Assembly (NCBI RefSeq): GCF_020297485.1
Contig: NZ_JAIWZC010000001.1
Coordinates: 434,001 to 498,000 of the forward strand
Reading direction: 5' to 3'
Length of the DNA stretch: 64,000 bases
Origin: Enterocloster clostridioformis
GTDB taxonomy: Bacteria; Bacillota; Clostridia; Lachnospirales; Lachnospiraceae
The translations under genes were made by a program, and so were the position numbers. The notes beneath the pieces were generated by a model that searched no databases, had not been told where the DNA came from, and saw only the letters and a program-made list of their open reading frames with translations. Shown here piece after piece: positions 61,743 to 64,000 of the stretch (position 1 is its first letter; every line of letters begins with the position of its first letter).

Positions 61743-63907
61743 CTCCCGGAACATATCTCCAGAACCGTTATGAGATTCTGGAACGCATTGGCTCAGGCGG
61801 CATGTCCGTGGTGTATAAGGCACGGTGCCATACCCTGGACCGTCTGGTTGCCATCAAGGTATTAAAAGAGGAATTTGCCTTTGACGAGAATTTTGTAAGC
61901 AAGTTCAAGATGGAGGCCCAGTCAGCGGCGCGCCTGTCCCACCCAAATATTGTAAATGTCTATGATGTTGTGGATGAGGATGTGTACCATTATATTGTCA
62001 TGGAGCTGATTGAGGGCATCACCCTTAAGAATTATATAGAGAACAAGGGCTATCTGGAGAGCAAGGAAGCCATTGGAATCGCCCTTCAGGTGGGCCAGGG
62101 CATTGCGGCTGCCCATGAACAGCACATCATACACCGCGACATCAAGCCTCAGAACATGATTATATCCAGGGACGGCAAGGTGAAGGTGGCTGACTTTGGC
62201 ATTGCCAGAGCCGTGTCTTCCCAGACCATGAACGCTACGGCTGTGGGCTCTGTCCACTATATTTCGCCGGAGCAGGCCAGGGGCGGCTACTGCGACGAGC
62301 GCAGCGACATTTATTCCTTTGGCATCACCATGTATGAGATGGTAACCGGGCGTGTACCCTTTGAGGGGGATAACACGGTTACGGTGGCCCTGGCCCATCT
62401 GGAAGAACCGGTGACACCGCCCAGCCAGTGCGTGCCGGACATGTCCCGCGCCCTGGAGCAGATTATATTAAAATGTACCCAGAAACGCCCGGACCGCCGC
62501 TATTCATGTGTAGCGGATGTGATTGAGGACCTGCGTACCGCCCTGATGGACCCGGACGCGGACATTTATGCCCGCAAGGACGGGGAAGAGGATGAGTTTG
62601 GCAAGACCAGGCCCATCACAAGGGAAGAGCTGAACAGCATCCAAGGAGGCAGGAAGACCTATCCTGAGGAGACCCTTGAGGAACCGGAGGAGGAACAGAC
62701 GGAGCATCCGGACAGGAAACGGTCCAGGGATCAGCACAAAAAAGACGGGCGCATCCACACCCGGAAAAAGAATGATGGGGATGATGTAAGCACTCAGTTT
62801 GAGCGCATCATCACGGCCTTTGGCATCGTGGCTGCCATCATTATCGTGGCGGTGGTGCTGTTTGTATTTTCACGGCTCACCGGGCTTTTCAGGCAGAGCA
62901 GCAGTAAGCCAGCCACAGAGACCGTTGCCATGACCACCGAAGGTTCCACCACCGTGGTGGACATCAACACGGAGGACCAGATAAATATGCCCAGCGTCCT
63001 GGGACTGCCCCAGGATATGGCCAGGGAAAAACTGAAGGAGAGCAGCCTGGTGATGGAGGTCACAGGCAGCGAGTATTCCGATAACTATGCGGAAGGCCAG
63101 GTTATGGGCCAGGATATCCTGGCAGGAACGGTGGTGAAGAAGTGGAGTACCGTGGGAGTGACCATCAGCAAGGGAAGCGATAAGGTGGACTTAAATGCCA
63201 TGGACCTGACCCAGATGACAGGGGAGGATGCCAGGCTTCTGCTGGAGCAGAAGGGACTGACTGTAGAGGTCAAAGAGGAGAACAGCGACACTGTCATAAA
63301 GGGCAATGTGATTCGTTTCAGCCCTCAGGTGGTGAAGGTGGGCGAGGGCGTCAGCCTCTATGTGAGCAAGGGTTCACAGAACGTGGAGGGACGGGTTCCC
63401 AATCTTCAGGGACAGACTTCCACATCGGCGGACGCCCTTCTGGCAGGAGCAGGACTCTTAACAGGCAATGTAACCGCGGAAGCCAGCGATACGGTGGAGG
63501 AGGGCCTGGTTATCAGCCAGTCAGAGCTTCCGGGAACCATACTTCCACCGGGCACGGCAGTGGACTATGTGGTCAGCGGGAAGCCTGCACAGACCCAGGC
63601 TTCAGATGAACGGTATTACATCGGCTCCATTGACGAGGCATGTTCCCTGAGCAACTATATAGGACCGGCTTCCCAGACCAGCAGCGTGCGTGTGCTGATC
63701 CGCCTGAACCAGACCAATGATGAGGGCGCTTCTGTTTATACGACCCTTATGAGTCCAAGGCTGGTTGTGGGCGCCCAGACCGTACCCGTGGTATTCCCCA
63801 GAATCAAGGGGGCGTACGGCGTGGACAGCGGTATGGTGGAAGTGGTGGATGCAGATAATTTAACAGTAATCAAGTCCTATCCGGTGGCATTTTTCCCGGT
63901 AGGATAA
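61736..63907 (+). CDS. prkC: PASTA-domain Ser/Thr protein kinase (PrkC/Stk1)
   Basis: The 723-residue membrane kinase has a cytoplasmic kinase domain (residues 1-270; GSGGMSVVYKA loop, catalytic HRDIKPQNM, VADFGIAR), a charged juxtamembrane region, one membrane segment (about 358-380) and an outer part with three PASTA-like repeats (about 415-625) and an extra C-terminal beta domain. PASTA repeats bind peptidoglycan fragments. The gene overlaps the phosphatase gene. It is followed by rsgA after 9 bases, the same order as prpC-prkC-rsgA in Bacillus. Confidence 0.95.
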   Translation: MLTPGTYLQNRYEILERIGSGGMSVVYKARCHTLDRLVAIKVLKEEFAFDENFVSKFKMEAQSAARLSHPNIVNVYDVVDEDVYHYIVMELIEGITLKNYIENKGYLESKEAIGIALQVGQGIAAAHEQHIIHRDIKPQNMIISRDGKVKVADFGIARAVSSQTMNATAVGSVHYISPEQARGGYCDERSDIYSFGITMYEMVTGRVPFEGDNTVTVALAHLEEPVTPPSQCVPDMSRALEQIILKCTQKRPDRRYSCVADVIEDLRTALMDPDADIYARKDGEEDEFGKTRPITREELNSIQGGRKTYPEETLEEPEEEQTEHPDRKRSRDQHKKDGRIHTRKKNDGDDVSTQFERIITAFGIVAAIIIVAVVLFVFSRLTGLFRQSSSKPATETVAMTTEGSTTVVDINTEDQINMPSVLGLPQDMAREKLKESSLVMEVTGSEYSDNYAEGQVMGQDILAGTVVKKWSTVGVTISKGSDKVDLNAMDLTQMTGEDARLLLEQKGLTVEVKEENSDTVIKGNVIRFSPQVVKVGEGVSLYVSKGSQNVEGRVPNLQGQTSTSADALLAGAGLLTGNVTAEASDTVEEGLVISQSELPGTILPPGTAVDYVVSGKPAQTQASDERYYIGSIDEACSLSNYIGPASQTSSVRVLIRLNQTNDEGASVYTTLMSPRLVVGAQTVPVVFPRIKGAYGVDSGMVEVVDADNLTVIKSYPVAFFPVG

Positions 63908-63916
63908 GAGGCGTAT

Positions 63917-64000
63917 ATGACAGGTAAGATAATCAAAGGAATTGCAGGCTTTTATTACGTCAATGACGGCAGGAACCATGTGTACCAGTGCAAGGCAAAG
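63917..64000 (+). CDS. rsgA: RsgA ribosome-assembly GTPase, N-terminus only (3' cut by window)
   Basis: Twenty-eight codons are visible starting at ATG 63917: MTGKIIKGIAGFYYV and then HVYQCKAK, matching the OB-fold start of the small-subunit-dependent GTPase A. The place after prkC is conserved in Firmicutes. The GTPase domain lies beyond the window. Confidence 0.85.
   Translation, partial: MTGKIIKGIAGFYYVNDGRNHVYQCKAK

Overview
The window reads as a chromosomal segment of a moderately GC-rich anaerobic Firmicute. Gene content and protein style (cdaA next to general PTS genes, an SdpRI pair, a priA-def-fmt-rsmB-rlmN-stp-prkC-rsgA cluster, M18 and M19 peptidases, formate-tetrahydrofolate ligase) point to Lachnospiraceae, probably near the Enterocloster/Clostridium clostridioforme group. 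That placement is inference; no rRNA or other marker is present. All genes lie on the plus strand except the transposases of two near-identical IS110-family elements. No tRNA, rRNA, CRISPR array or prophage was seen.

Layout. 1-0.9 kb: end of a glycogen debranching enzyme. 1.0-8.1 kb: two small membrane proteins, cdaA-cdaR (c-di-AMP synthesis), HPr and enzyme I of the PTS, and a Wzy-like polymerase, closely packed. 8.1-11.6 kb: a PTS operon with a LicT-type antiterminator, its RNA target and terminator, then IIA, a second HPr and a glucose-family IICB. 11.6-12.1 kb: stacked perfect palindromes and C-tracts. 12.1-19.9 kb: YARHG lipoprotein, sdpR-sdpI, DUF362 ferredoxin with O-acetylhomoserine sulfhydrylase, a ccdA remnant, Rrf2 regulator, cardiolipin synthase. 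20-30 kb: SLH-domain protein with a MacAB-type exporter, SulP transporter, M19 dipeptidase, PhoBR-like two-component system with a phased repeat promoter. 30.2-31.9 kb: IS110 copy 1. 31.9-34.9 kb: TrpXYZ-type ABC transporter. 35-47 kb: SH3-NlpC/P60 hydrolase, TepA-like protease, FtsK, Fhs, MurE, MurF, APC permease. 47-52 kb: M18 aminopeptidase, MATE pump, a ~210 bp inverted repeat, TetR regulator with a methyltransferase. 52.2-64 kb: the priA-to-rsgA cluster, interrupted between rsmB and rlmN by IS110 copy 2.

The most interesting signal is the IS110 pair. Removing each element restores a normal Shine-Dalgarno/start-codon junction: copy 1 sits between GAGGAG and the ATG of the ABC binding protein, copy 2 between GGAGG and the ATG of rlmN. 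The shared sequence ends exactly on the start codon, and the element carries its own purine-rich leader and a short open frame fused in frame to whichever gene it lands on. Its non-coding end contains hairpins and short matches to its own termini and to the target, as expected of an IS110 bridge RNA whose target is a translation-initiation site. This is a by-eye reading and needs RNA folding and a comparison of genomic copies.
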